Source: Thiobacillus sp. (GTDB lineage Bacteria > Pseudomonadota > Gammaproteobacteria > Burkholderiales > Thiobacillaceae). From it: DNA of 64,000 nt. The stretch covers positions 62,001-126,000 of the forward strand of contig JANJXT010000063.1 of assembly GCA_024708885.1 (NCBI GenBank). Direction: 5' to 3'. This document shows positions 34,345-48,888 of this stretch, piece after piece. Position 1 is the stretch's first letter, and each line of letters begins with the position of its first letter. The notes beneath the pieces are model-generated. The model searched no databases, was not told the DNA's origin, and saw only the letters and a program-made list of their open reading frames with translations. The position numbers and the translations under genes are program-made.

Positions 34345-34545
34345 TCATTTGCGCAGGGCGCCGATGAACTGCGTGATCGCATAGGCGGTGCCGAACGACA
34401 TCAAAAGGCCCCACAGCAACAACCGCGGCACGCCCATCGACGCCAGCAGCGGACTCGACGACAGCGCCAGCACCCACAGCGCCGGCGGGTAGATCGCAAG
34501 CGTGAGGATCAGGCTGAGCTTGAGGCGGGAGAGCGGGGTTTTCAT
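34345..34545 (-). CDS. small two-span membrane protein, unknown
   Basis: The 66-residue product has two predicted membrane helices (SLILTLAIYPPALWVLAL and LLLWGLLMSFGTAYAITQFI) and a positively charged N-terminus (MKTPLSRLK). It sits between the two prepilin genes, 12 bases after one and 13 before the other, so it is likely part of the same transcript. I do not recognise a family; a small assembly or membrane-anchoring role is only a guess from position. Confidence 0.65.
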   Translation of the reverse strand: MKTPLSRLKLSLILTLAIYPPALWVLALSSSPLLASMGVPRLLLWGLLMSFGTAYAITQFIGALRK

Positions 34546-34557
34546 GGTGGTGGTGGA

Positions 34558-35862
34558 TTAGGGCGGATCAGGGCAGGCAGAGACGGAAATCCGTGAAAGG
34601 ATTTGGCCGTAGGTAATGTCGATACCTGTCGAGAGCGATATGTCGTCCCCCGACAACGTTATGTCGTCCCCCGGCAACGTGCTGCCGCTACTGCTGTTGT
34701 CTGTTCGGTCGGGGCCCAATGACCATATTTGGAATGCAGGCTCTGTGTATTGATCTTCATCCGAAGCGGACAGCTTTGCGGCTTGGTTGGAGTGATACCG
34801 GATTGGTGAGTCCCACGGATCTGTTAGTCGTTGAAAATATTGGATTGGTGAGCCCGGATATGTTGGTTGTGTCGCGCTGAGTGAGGGCTTCGGGGCGCAG
34901 TTGTGCGCAAGCATTTCCGCAATGGCGAAATCGCGCGCAATCGCCAGTTTCTCCTGTACCAAGGCTTCCGCTGACTTCATCGCCCCATCCTTGATGATCG
35001 GCCCCAGCAGATCATTCGGGCGCAGGACGAGAACGATGTCGTCATAGGCACCGCCGGGGCTCCCTGCATTGTCCGTGTGATCCTTGGTGATGAGTTCGAG
35101 CATTCCCGGCGTCGGACATGTACCTCCACAGCCGGTCAATGCACCCGGCGCCACCCACGCCGGTGGATTCGCTGGCGGCGTGTCGGGCGTGGCGGTACGT
35201 TCGTCCGAGCCGGTGGGGGGTTGCGCAATGCGCGTTCCTTTGAGGGTGAACGCACCCGAGCCGTTTTTCCCGTGCGAAACGATTACGGCAGCGGCAAGGT
35301 TGGCGGCGTTCGTCGTCTGAACGAGCGTCGCCCCGATTCTTTCGGTGATGGAGAAACGGCCTGGATTTCCGACATTGAATCCGGGAACGCCGCTTCTTGA
35401 AGTGAGCGTCCAGTCGGGCTCGCTGTTCATGTTCGCGGCGGTACTTACATAGTAAGTAAAGTAATTGCCGTAGCCGTCCAGTGCTGTATCGCGCGACAGG
35501 CCCAAAGTCTCGAAGGGTAGGGTTCCCCAGAACGAAACGCACCGGGTGGTCGGGTCATTTGGCGTTGTTCGGGTTTCGGTTCCGGTTGGCTGCAATCCAT
35601 CCAATGCGCTTGTCTCGGGACAAGGCAGGCGCTTATGCGTCCTCAAATACGCGATCAGCGCCTCCTTGATGGTTTCCTGTCTTTTCTGCGTCGCGCTCAG
35701 GGCGGTGGCCTCGACCTGTACGCTGAACGCCGCCAGTCCCATGGTGAGCAGGATGCTTACGATCAGCACGGCGATCGTCAGTTCGATGAGGGAAAATCCG
35801 GCGTGCCGGGCGGGCGGCGGCCGGGGCGGCGCGGCGAAACGAAGGGGACGGAAAAGCATCAT
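34558..35862 (-). CDS. large prepilin-type N-terminal cleavage protein
   Basis: The 434-residue protein has a leader with the peptidase site ARHAG|FSLIELTIAVLIVSI followed by a long extracytoplasmic domain. The domain includes YLRTHKRLPCPETS, several Cys residues and YDDIVLVLRPNDLLGP. It resembles large minor pilins of type IV pilus or type II secretion islands. The C-terminus carries a DNA-level 21-bp tandem duplication giving LPGDDIT-LSGDDIS. Two adjacent ATGs (35862, 35859) serve as start. A perfect palindrome sits directly upstream between this gene and a divergent HTH gene. Confidence 0.85.
   Translation of the reverse strand: MMLFRPLRFAAPPRPPPARHAGFSLIELTIAVLIVSILLTMGLAAFSVQVEATALSATQKRQETIKEALIAYLRTHKRLPCPETSALDGLQPTGTETRTTPNDPTTRCVSFWGTLPFETLGLSRDTALDGYGNYFTYYVSTAANMNSEPDWTLTSRSGVPGFNVGNPGRFSITERIGATLVQTTNAANLAAAVIVSHGKNGSGAFTLKGTRIAQPPTGSDERTATPDTPPANPPAWVAPGALTGCGGTCPTPGMLELITKDHTDNAGSPGGAYDDIVLVLRPNDLLGPIIKDGAMKSAEALVQEKLAIARDFAIAEMLAHNCAPKPSLSATQPTYPGSPIQYFQRLTDPWDSPIRYHSNQAAKLSASDEDQYTEPAFQIWSLGPDRTDNSSSGSTLPGDDITLSGDDISLSTGIDITYGQILSRISVSACPDPP
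34639..34680. repeat. 21-bp tandem duplication in the prepilin C-terminus
   Basis: TATGTCGTCCCCCGACAACGT is followed directly by TATGTCGTCCCCCGGCAACGT, differing at one position. It is in frame and adds a second copy of a seven-residue unit rich in Gly and Asp. Two copies only. Confidence 0.9.
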
Positions 35863-35870
35863 ATATTGAC

Positions 35871-35889
35871 GGTTACTATACCAGTAACC
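35871..35889. promoter_or_regulatory. palindromic operator between prepilin block and HTH gene
   Basis: GGTTACT and AGTAACC form perfect 7-bp arms around ATACC. The site is nine bases upstream of the prepilin ATG, on its mRNA side, and 43 bases from the divergent HTH gene. It is flanked by AT-rich sequence containing likely -10 boxes. Position suits autoregulation and repression of the prepilin transcript by the HTH protein. Confidence 0.6.
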
Positions 35890-35931
35890 AAAGGTTTTCA
35901 AGTGGTTCGGCGGTTTTCGCAGAATGCCGCC

Positions 35932-36324
35932 ATGTCAGAGAAAACCGCATTCAGCCGTCGCCTGTCCGAGGCCCTGCGTCGGGCCGGGCACAGCACGGCC
36001 AGCCCGACCCGGCTGGCGCTGGAATTCAATCTGGTGCACCGTGGCCGTCCGGTCACGGCCCAGGCGGTGCGCAAGTGGCTGCACGGCGAGGCGATTCCGG
36101 CGCAGGACAACGTCGTCACCCTGGCCGAATGGCTGGAGGTGTCGCCGGAATGGCTGCGCTACGGGGATGCGCGCCGGCAGACGGTGGCGCGGGAACTGGC
36201 GGGTTACCAGGCGCAGGATTCGAAGCTGTGGCGGGAGTTCTATGCGCTGAACGAGGAGCAGCGCGACGTCGTGCGCGCCGTGGTCGGCGCGCTGCTGCGG
36301 CGCAGAAAACGCCCGTCGTCCTGA
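35932..36324 (+). CDS. phage-repressor-like HTH transcriptional regulator
   Basis: The 130-residue protein has a DNA-binding N-terminus (RRLSEALRRAGHS...LALEFNLV...TAQAVRKWLHGEAIP) like the lambda-type repressor HTH of the XRE group. A short C-terminal helix follows (WREFYALNEEQRDVVRAVVGALLRRRK). Similar small proteins in betaproteobacteria are unnamed regulators. Divergence from the prepilin block across a palindrome suggests it controls that block. Confidence 0.8.
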   Translation: MSEKTAFSRRLSEALRRAGHSTASPTRLALEFNLVHRGRPVTAQAVRKWLHGEAIPAQDNVVTLAEWLEVSPEWLRYGDARRQTVARELAGYQAQDSKLWREFYALNEEQRDVVRAVVGALLRRRKRPSS

Positions 36325-36358
36325 CTGCGAGCGGGTGCGGCCGAAGAATGGACGGCGC

Positions 36359-36814
36359 CTATGCGCCGTTTCCGTCCAGCAGGGATTCCAGCAAGGCGTG
36401 GCGCGGCGCGGCAAAGGGATTCACGACCGTTACGCCGCCCCATGTGAAGCCGTCCTGGAGGTCTTCGGACAGAAGCAATCGGCAACCGGCCTGCGAAGAA
36501 ACGGCGAGGATGACCGCGTCCCAGATGCCAAGTTGGTGATCGGTGGCAAGGTCGGCCGCCGCCAGCATGCCCTCGGGCGCGGTCTCGACGACCGGGAAGG
36601 TGTCGCGCCAGCTCAGAAGCGCCTCGCGGGCCTCGGCCCGCGACCTTCCGGCCTTGCGCGTGAGGACGTTGAACAGTTCTCCAAGCGTCTGAACGGGGAT
36701 GATGGCCGCCTCTTGCGGCAGATTGCGCAGCAGTTCGAGGACGGCATCCCGTTTCCCGATGTCGTTGACGCCCTCCGCATGGGCAAGGATGTTGGTGTCG
36801 AGCGCGACCTTCAC
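36359..36814 (-). CDS. PIN-domain toxin (VapC-type)
   Basis: The 151-residue protein shows the PIN acidic set: VALDTN (Asp6), a glutamate in LGELFNVL, IWDAVILAVSSQAGC and LLSEDLQDG. VapC toxins are Mg-dependent ribonucleases that cut tRNA or rRNA. The start is a GTG overlapping the antitoxin stop (GTGA), so translation is coupled. Confidence 0.85.
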   Translation of the reverse strand: MKVALDTNILAHAEGVNDIGKRDAVLELLRNLPQEAAIIPVQTLGELFNVLTRKAGRSRAEAREALLSWRDTFPVVETAPEGMLAAADLATDHQLGIWDAVILAVSSQAGCRLLLSEDLQDGFTWGGVTVVNPFAAPRHALLESLLDGNGA

Positions 36815-37059
36815 CGTTCGTCGTCTTCGTAAAGCGCGTCGCGTGTCCAGCGCCCGGCGTGGACGACAGGCTGACGCTCAAGGCGTGCCAGCAGCGCCGC
36901 GCGCGCGCCGGACACCACGCTTTCGCGTTTGTCGGCGGGAACGATGCGCGCCACGGGCCGCCCGTGGCTCGTCACGACGTAGCTGTGTCCCTCGCGCACG
37001 CTGCGCAGGATGAGGGAGAATTTGCGGTTGGCGTCCGCTGCCGATACGGCTTCTTCCAT
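36811..37059 (-). CDS. Phd/YefM-type antitoxin
   Basis: The 82-residue protein has the Phd/YefM N-terminal DNA-binding fold (AVSAADANRKFSLILRSVRE, then SYVVTSHGRPVARIVP) and a basic C-terminal segment that would bind the toxin. It precedes and overlaps the PIN gene, the usual antitoxin-first order. I prefer the ATG at 37059 to the long 969-base ORF start. A palindrome upstream is the likely autoregulatory operator. Confidence 0.87.
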   Translation of the reverse strand: MEEAVSAADANRKFSLILRSVREGHSYVVTSHGRPVARIVPADKRESVVSGARAALLARLERQPVVHAGRWTRDALYEDDER

Positions 37060-37085
37060 GACAATATCCAATAAGTAGTTATATT

Positions 37086-37098
37086 GCCTACAGTAGGC
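37086..37098. promoter_or_regulatory. candidate toxin-antitoxin operator
   Basis: GCCTAC-A-GTAGGC is a perfect 13-bp palindrome 26 bases upstream of the antitoxin ATG, next to AT-rich TATATTG and GTAGTTAT. Antitoxins of this family usually bind such a site. Confidence 0.5.
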
Positions 37099-37187
37099 GG
37101 AAATGAGAGGCTTGGCAAGCGGGCGAATGGGGTCACGGGGTTCAAACGCGCTATCCAGCGATATTCGGCTGGCCCGCAGTCTTGGCC

Positions 37188-37826
37188 CTACGTCGCGCTT
37201 TTCAGCCGTTCCAGGCTTTCCGCCGCGATCTCGCGCACGTCCGCATCCGCGTCGTCGAGCCGCGCTTCGAGCCAGGCGCGGGCGCGGGCGTCGCCGGCGA
37301 GTCCGAGGTAATGGCAGGCGTCGGCGCGCACGCGCGCGTCGTCGTTGCGCGACAGTTCGCCCAGCCGGGGCAGCAGCGCGCGCAACGTATCGGTGCCGGC
37401 GAAGTGCTCCAGCAGCACGCCGGCGCCGAGGCGCACGTTCAGACTCGCCTCGACGTTGCCGACGATCGGCAGCACGGCGGCCAATAAATCCGGTTCGGCC
37501 TCGATCAGGCCCTGCACGCGCGGCAACTGGCCTTCCTTCAGCAGCAGGTGGAACCAGTCGGCGAGGCCCGCTTCGCTGTCGGCCTTGGCGGCCCAGTCGG
37601 CGAGTTCGGCGCGGCTCTGCGCGCCGAGCAGTTCGATGCGGCCGATGCGCGTCCACGGCACCGAGCGCACGCCGAGCGCCTGCGCGACTTCGGGATGCTG
37701 CTCCAGGTTGACCGCTTCGAGCCGGCCGATGGCGCCCTGCTTCAGCAGGTCGGCCAGCGCGGCGAGCACGGCGGGGCAATGCGGACAGTGGGTGGAGAGC
37801 AGCAGCAGGGCGTCGGGCGCGGACAT
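37188..37826 (-). CDS. thioredoxin-fold protein with C-terminal HEAT repeats
   Basis: The 212-residue product begins with a thioredoxin-like segment containing CPHC (LLLSTHCPHCPAVLAALADL). The second half has HEAT-like repeats (RADACHYLGLAGDARARAWL, then DVREIAAESLERLK). The cis-Pro region VRSVPWTRIG also fits a redox fold. Such fusions are uncommon; the protein may be a redox-controlled scaffold. Function unknown. It starts 26 bases from the divergent metallo-hydrolase gene. Confidence 0.78.
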   Translation of the reverse strand: MSAPDALLLLSTHCPHCPAVLAALADLLKQGAIGRLEAVNLEQHPEVAQALGVRSVPWTRIGRIELLGAQSRAELADWAAKADSEAGLADWFHLLLKEGQLPRVQGLIEAEPDLLAAVLPIVGNVEASLNVRLGAGVLLEHFAGTDTLRALLPRLGELSRNDDARVRADACHYLGLAGDARARAWLEARLDDADADVREIAAESLERLKSAT

Positions 37827-37852
37827 GGCACGAATGAGGAGATAATCAACCC

Positions 37853-38491
37853 ATGGACTTTATCATTCTCCCCGTCACCCCGTACCAGCAGAACTGTTCG
37901 CTGGTGTGGGACGCCGCCGGCCGCGCGGCGCTGATCGACCCTGGCGGCGAGGCCGAACGCCTGCTGGCCGAAGTGCGGAAACGCGGTCTTTCGCTGGAAA
38001 AAATCCTGCTCACCCACGGGCACCTCGACCACGTCGGCGCGGCGGCGGCGCTGCGCGACGCGCTCGGCGTGCCCATCGTCGGTCCGCAGCGCGAGGAAGC
38101 GTTCTGGCTCGACAGCCTGCCGCAGCAGGCCGAGCTGTTCGGTTTTCCGCCAACGCCGCCGCTGGTTCCCGACCAGTGGCTGGCCGACGGCGATACGGTC
38201 GACGTCGGCACGATCCGCTTCGAGGTGCTGCACTGCCCCGGCCACACCCCGGGACACGTGGTGTTCTACCAGCGCACGGCGGGCCTCGCCTTCGTCGGCG
38301 ACGTGCTGTTCAAGGGCTCGATCGGGCGCACCGATTTTCCGCGCGGGGACCACGCGGCGCTGATCCGCGCCATCCGCGAAAAACTCTTCCCGCTGGGTGA
38401 CGACGTGCGTTTCGTGCCGGGCCACGGCGTGATGTCGAGCTTCGGTCACGAACGGCGCGACAACCCCTTCGTCGGCCTCGGCGCGGATTGA
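37853..38491 (+). CDS. metallo-beta-lactamase-fold hydrolase (YcbL/glyoxalase II-like)
   Basis: The 212-residue protein has the binuclear-zinc motif THGHLDHVG at residues 54-62, HCPGHTPGHV (second ligand set), FVGDVLF and the final His in VPGHGVMSSFGHE. It matches the short YcbL-type glyoxalase II-like hydrolases acting on thioesters such as S-lactoylglutathione. It converges on the arginase gene, with stops three bases apart. Confidence 0.9.
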   Translation: MDFIILPVTPYQQNCSLVWDAAGRAALIDPGGEAERLLAEVRKRGLSLEKILLTHGHLDHVGAAAALRDALGVPIVGPQREEAFWLDSLPQQAELFGFPPTPPLVPDQWLADGDTVDVGTIRFEVLHCPGHTPGHVVFYQRTAGLAFVGDVLFKGSIGRTDFPRGDHAALIRAIREKLFPLGDDVRFVPGHGVMSSFGHERRDNPFVGLGAD

Positions 38492-38494
38492 GGT

Positions 38495-39370
38495 TCACGC
38501 GTCCGGCGCCTGCGGGGCGATGGCATCGACCAGGGCGCCCGCCACGCCGGCGGTGCGCTGGCCATGGTCGCGGTGCGGGTTGTATTCGACGATTTCCATC
38601 GCCACGAAGGCGGGATCGTCGCGCAGCCGGGTCAGCGCCGTCGCCAGCTCCGCGCAGCCGAGCCCGCCGGGAACCGGGGAGCCGATGCCGGGCGCCTCGG
38701 CAGGGTCGAGCGCGTCGAGGTCGATACTGACGCCGAAACCGGCCGTGCCGCGCCGCACGATCGCCAGCGCCTCGTCGAATACGGCCGCCAGCCCGCGTGT
38801 CCGGATCTCCGCCATGTCGAACACGCGCACGCCCAGCCGGTGCAGCAGCGCCGCCTCGCCCGCCTCGAAGCTGCGCACGCCAATGAGGCAGACGTGCTCC
38901 GGGCGCAGCGTCGGCACCGTGCCGGCGAGCGCGGCGTCGCCCTCGCCGAGCAGTGCGGCAAGCGGCATGCCATGGATCTGCCCGCTCGGCGTGGTGGCGA
39001 AGGTGTGGCTGTCCATGTGCGCGTCGATCCACATGAGACCGGGGGGGCCCTGCCCGGCCAGCGCACGGCGCACCCCGTTCCAGGTGCCGATCGCGCAGGA
39101 GTGGTCGCCGCCCACCACCAGCGGAAAATGTCCCGCGCGCAGCACGCGCTCGACTTCCCTGGCCAGTCGCGCGCCCAGTGCGACGACCGCCTCCAGCGGC
39201 AGGCCGCGCCGCGGCACGCGCAGGATGGCGTCCCATTCGACCCGCTGCAGCGGGGAGTCCTGAAACGCACGCGAGCGCCGCAGCGCCGCGGGGCCCGCCG
39301 CGGTGCCCGGATCGGGCGCACCCGCGCCGCTGGCGGCGCCGATGACGACGAGGGTGCGGGCGGCGCTCAG
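38495..39370 (-). CDS. arginase
   Basis: The 291-residue protein has the manganese-binding set GGDHSCAIGTW, DAHMDSHT and SIDLDALDPAEAPG, the last typical of arginases with the DxD pair. It hydrolyses arginine to ornithine and urea. The frame has no ATG, GTG or TTG near its conserved N-terminus; the CTG at 39370, overlapping the upstream gene's stop, is a working choice. It follows the reductase gene with translational overlap. The long ORF from 39736 is mostly shadow. Confidence 0.85.
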   Translation of the reverse strand: MSAARTLVVIGAASGAGAPDPGTAAGPAALRRSRAFQDSPLQRVEWDAILRVPRRGLPLEAVVALGARLAREVERVLRAGHFPLVVGGDHSCAIGTWNGVRRALAGQGPPGLMWIDAHMDSHTFATTPSGQIHGMPLAALLGEGDAALAGTVPTLRPEHVCLIGVRSFEAGEAALLHRLGVRVFDMAEIRTRGLAAVFDEALAIVRRGTAGFGVSIDLDALDPAEAPGIGSPVPGGLGCAELATALTRLRDDPAFVAMEIVEYNPHRDHGQRTAGVAGALVDAIAPQAPDA

Positions 39371-40245
39371 CGCGCCTCGCCGGTCAGCCGCTCGAGCGCC
39401 CGCATGATCGCCGACGAATCCAGCTCGCTGTCGCCGGCGCCCATCAGCGCGTTCATCTGCTGCGCGATCAGCGCCGCGCCCGGCAGCGGCGTGGCGGTCT
39501 CCTGCGCGTTGTCCATGACGATGGCCATGTCCTTGTGATGCAGCTTCACCTTGAAGCCGGGCTTGTAGTTGGCGTCGAGCATGCGCTGTCCGTGCACGTC
39601 GAGGATGCGGCTGCCGGCAAACCCGCCCATCAGCGCCTCGCGCATCTTCAGCGGGTCGACGCCGTTGCGGCGCGCCAGCAGAATGGCTTCCGCGACGCCC
39701 TCGAACGTCAGCCCGACGACGATCTGGTTGCAGCACTTCACCACCTGGCCGGCGCCGTGCCCGCCGACGTGAACGACGCTCTTGCCGAGAACCTCGAACA
39801 GCGGGCGCACCTTGTCGAAGATCGGCGCCTCGCCGCCCACCATGATCGACAGCGTGCCTTCGCGCGCGCCCCTCTCGCCGCCCGACACCGGCGCGTCGAG
39901 CATGTGCACGCCGCGCTCGGCGAGCGCGGCGGCGATGCGCCGGGTGGCCGAGGGCGACACCGTGCTCATGTCGACGATGGTGTGGCCGGGACGTGCGCCG
40001 TGGATGAGGCCGCGGCTGCCGAGAATGATCTCCTCGACGTCGGTGGTGTCGGAGACGACCGTGAACGTGATGTCGGTCTCGGCAGCCACCTCGGCCGGCG
40101 TGCCCTTGCCCAGCGCACCCATCACCAGGATGGGTTCGATGCGGTCGAAGCGGCGCCCGTACACCGTCAGTTGGTGGCCCGCGCGCAGCAGGTTTTCCGC
40201 CATGGGGCGGCCCATGATGCCGCTGCCGATGAACCCGATCTTCAT
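39367..40245 (-). CDS. 2-hydroxy-3-oxopropionate reductase / GarR-type beta-hydroxyacid dehydrogenase
   Basis: The 292-residue protein has the NAD(P)-binding [19 protein letters not shown] and the substrate signature APVSGGERGAREGTLSIMVG, followed by the conserved Lys in CCNQIVVG (KCCN). This family includes tartronate semialdehyde reductase (GarR/GlxR) and 3-hydroxyisobutyrate dehydrogenase. Tartronate semialdehyde reductase would fit glycolate/glyoxylate salvage, but glcDEF is 24 kb away and no gcl or hyi is here. Its ATG overlaps the stop of the transporter gene. Confidence 0.85.
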   Translation of the reverse strand: MKIGFIGSGIMGRPMAENLLRAGHQLTVYGRRFDRIEPILVMGALGKGTPAEVAAETDITFTVVSDTTDVEEIILGSRGLIHGARPGHTIVDMSTVSPSATRRIAAALAERGVHMLDAPVSGGERGAREGTLSIMVGGEAPIFDKVRPLFEVLGKSVVHVGGHGAGQVVKCCNQIVVGLTFEGVAEAILLARRNGVDPLKMREALMGGFAGSRILDVHGQRMLDANYKPGFKVKLHHKDMAIVMDNAQETATPLPGAALIAQQMNALMGAGDSELDSSAIMRALERLTGEAR

Positions 40246-41198
40246 GTCGCGAATCCTTTCAACACCCATAGCCAGAATGGCAGCGTAAACAATCCGGCCA
40301 GCGTTGACCAGCCCATGATGAGCCCGGCCAGGCGCACGTCGAGGCCGAAGCGGTCGGCCAGCGCGATCACCATCACCATGGTCGGCATCGCCGCCTCGAG
40401 AATGGCGGCCTCGGCGGGCTCGGACAGCGGGCCCGGCCACGCCAGCGCAAGGCCGAGCGCGAACAGCGGCATCAGCGCGAGCTTGATCGCCAGCGCCAGC
40501 ATGACCGTTTTCTGCGGGCGCAGGTCGTGCCACGGAATCGTCAGCCCGAGCACGAACAGCATCAGCGGGATGGTCGGACTGCCCGCCCAGCGCGCCGCCT
40601 CCACCAGCGGATCGAGCCCGGCGCCGGTCAGGTTGACCGCGATGCCGGCGGCGAAGCCCCACACCGGCGGCAGGCGCAGCCACATCGAAAGGAAGGAGGC
40701 GTGCTCGCTGTGGTTGCCGTAGCGGAACGCGATCCACACCCCGAGCGACCACACCAGCGGCGTGGTGGCGAGCATGTCGGCAAAGAACGGGTAGCGCGCG
40801 CCGGCGTCGCCGAACACCGTGGTGAGAAAGGGATAGCCGAAGAACAGCACGTTGCCGAAGCCCGAAGTCAGCAGCAGCGCGCCGCGCGCGGGGTCCGGCA
40901 GGCCGCGCCCCAGCGGCGTGGCGAACAGCGCCAGCGCAGCAAGACCCAGGCCGAACAGGGTGGCCGCGCCGAGGATCAGCGGCAGCTTCAACAGGTTCAG
41001 GTCGACCGTGGCGGTCGCACCGGCGGCGAAGAACAGCATGGGCGCGAAGAAATTCAGCACCAGGCGGTTGATCTCGCCGCGCAGGCCGATGATCGAAACC
41101 CCACTCTGCCAGCGCGGCCAGATGCCGCCCGCGGCGATCAGCAGCGACAGCGGCAGCAGGGTTTTCAGAAGCAGTTGCTGCGCGAGCTCGGGCGACAT
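40242..41198 (-). CDS. AEC-family (auxin efflux carrier-like) transporter
   Basis: The 318-residue membrane protein has ten hydrophobic spans with the AEC pattern: [17 protein letters not shown] in the N-terminal half and [20 protein letters not shown] near the end. Family members carry organic acids such as malonate or malate. The ATG at 41198 is chosen; the longer ORF start has no family resemblance. Its stop overlaps the reductase ATG (ATGA), so transporter, reductase and arginase form one transcript. Confidence 0.85.
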   Translation of the reverse strand: MSPELAQQLLLKTLLPLSLLIAAGGIWPRWQSGVSIIGLRGEINRLVLNFFAPMLFFAAGATATVDLNLLKLPLILGAATLFGLGLAALALFATPLGRGLPDPARGALLLTSGFGNVLFFGYPFLTTVFGDAGARYPFFADMLATTPLVWSLGVWIAFRYGNHSEHASFLSMWLRLPPVWGFAAGIAVNLTGAGLDPLVEAARWAGSPTIPLMLFVLGLTIPWHDLRPQKTVMLALAIKLALMPLFALGLALAWPGPLSEPAEAAILEAAMPTMVMVIALADRFGLDVRLAGLIMGWSTLAGLFTLPFWLWVLKGFAT

Positions 41199-41401
41199 GC
41201 TGGGGCGCGGACGGACGGCGGATCGTTCATCATACCGCCGTGCCCGCCGTCGCCGCCCGTACTCCGTCGAGTTCGTGCCCCGCATCAAAAAAACAGTCCG
41301 AGGCATTGCCGGGGGGCTTGCGCTGCAATAGAATTACTCCCCCTTTTTTTCTTGCGACCTGCCCGACGGACCGGCCGCTCTTTCCCGAGCACAACGGAAC
41401 C

Positions 41402-47351
<5,950 letters not shown>

Positions 47352-47421
47352 CACCGGCGCGGGCACCGGCGTGCCCGCCGAATCGGGGTATGCTGTGCGG
47401 TTTCCATTCCGCACTGTGCGC

Positions 47422-48861
47422 ATGGCTGCCGGTCCCTACTATCCGCGCTCGTTCACCATCCTGGTCATCGTCGCCATGGGCGTGCTGATCGTGCCGCTCG
47501 CCAGCGGCCTCATCAACGTCGTGCACGTGCTGCAGGACGTGGTCGACACGCAGCGCCGGTTCACGCACAACAGCCTCGCCGTCACGCGCGACGTGCGTCA
47601 GGTGGGCGAATCGGTGAGCCAGTTCCAGCGCGCCACCGGCCAGTATCACCTGCTGCGCGATGCCGAATTCGGCGATGCCCTGGAACGCGCCTACGCCGGC
47701 CTGCGCGCGCGCCTGGCGCAGCTCGACGCGCCGCTTCGCGACGCCACCGCGCGTGCGACGCTGGCGCGCCTCGACCGCGGCAGCGCGGCGCTGTACCGTA
47801 CGGTGCACCCTGGCCGCTTTCTCGACAGCGCGCGCTTTCATGCGCTGGAATCCGAATTCGCCGCGCTGCACGCCGACGCCCGCATGCTGCAGGAGCAGGC
47901 CGACGCCGCCGTGCAGGACGAACAGCAGGCACTGGAGGCTGCGATGCAGTCCACCCGCGAGCGCCTGATCGCGCTCGGCCTCGCACTGGTGCCGCTGACG
48001 CTCCTGCTGGCCGCGGTGTTCTCCTGGCTGATCAACCGCCCCATCCGCCAGCTCAAGGCGGCAATCCAGCAGCTCGGGCAGGCCAACCTCGCGCCGCTGC
48101 CGGCGATCAGCGGTCCGCAGGACATGGTCGAGCTGGGACGCGAAATCGACTGGCTGCGCCAGCGCCTGCAGGCGCTGGAAGCGCAGAAGACGCGCTTCCT
48201 GCGCCACGTCTCGCACGAACTGAAGACCCCGCTCGCCTCGCTGCGCGAGGGCGTCGCACTTCTCGACGACGAGCTCGCCGGCCGCCTCAACGCCCGCCAG
48301 CGCGACATCGTCACCATCATGGACCAGGGCAGCCGCGACCTGCAGCGGCGCATCGAGGAACTCATCCGCTACGGCAGCATGGTGCGCGAACCCGTCCGGG
48401 CGGCAACCGCCGAACAACCGCTGGCGGACGTGGCGGACAGCGTGCTGGCGCGCCATCGGCTCGCGCTCGACGCACGCCGCCTCACGGTCGACACGGCGTT
48501 CGACGCCGCCACCGTGTGCGCGGATCGCGCGCAACTGGAAACTGCACTGGACAATCTGTTGTCCAACGCGGTGCGCTTCAGCCCCGAGGGCGGCCGCATC
48601 CTGGTGAAGAGCACGCCGCAGGAGGGCGCAGTCGCGCTGTGGGTGTGCGACATGGGCCCGGGCATTCCCGCCGCCGAGCGTGATCGCGTGTTCGAGCCGT
48701 TTTTCCAGGGTGCGCACCAGCCCGCCAGCGCCGTCAAGGGCAGCGGCCTTGGGCTGTCGATCGTGCGCGAAGCGCAGCTCGCGGCCGGCGGCAGCGCCGA
48801 AGTCGTCGACTGCACGCCGTGGTCGACCTGTTTTTGTTTAACCTGGCCCGCCTTACCGTGA
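47422..48861 (+). CDS. sensor histidine kinase, GlrK/QseE-like
   Basis: The 479-residue kinase has two membrane spans (LVIVAMGVLIVPLAS near the start, IALGLALVPLTLLLAAVFS near residue 190). A periplasmic helical sensor, a HAMP segment (NRPIRQLKAAIQ), the phospho-acceptor box (HVSHELKTPLASL) and the ATP domain (NLLSNAVRFSPEGG, DMGPGIP, GSGLGLSIV) follow. The order kinase, small lipoprotein, sigma-54 activator matches the enterobacterial glrK-qseG-glrR locus. The C-terminal tail after the last beta-strand is short. A 161-base repeat element separates it from the lipoprotein gene. Confidence 0.85.
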   Translation: MAAGPYYPRSFTILVIVAMGVLIVPLASGLINVVHVLQDVVDTQRRFTHNSLAVTRDVRQVGESVSQFQRATGQYHLLRDAEFGDALERAYAGLRARLAQLDAPLRDATARATLARLDRGSAALYRTVHPGRFLDSARFHALESEFAALHADARMLQEQADAAVQDEQQALEAAMQSTRERLIALGLALVPLTLLLAAVFSWLINRPIRQLKAAIQQLGQANLAPLPAISGPQDMVELGREIDWLRQRLQALEAQKTRFLRHVSHELKTPLASLREGVALLDDELAGRLNARQRDIVTIMDQGSRDLQRRIEELIRYGSMVREPVRAATAEQPLADVADSVLARHRLALDARRLTVDTAFDAATVCADRAQLETALDNLLSNAVRFSPEGGRILVKSTPQEGAVALWVCDMGPGIPAAERDRVFEPFFQGAHQPASAVKGSGLGLSIVREAQLAAGGSAEVVDCTPWSTCFCLTWPALP

Positions 48862-48888
48862 AACATCGCAAAGCGAGACTTTGTTCAA

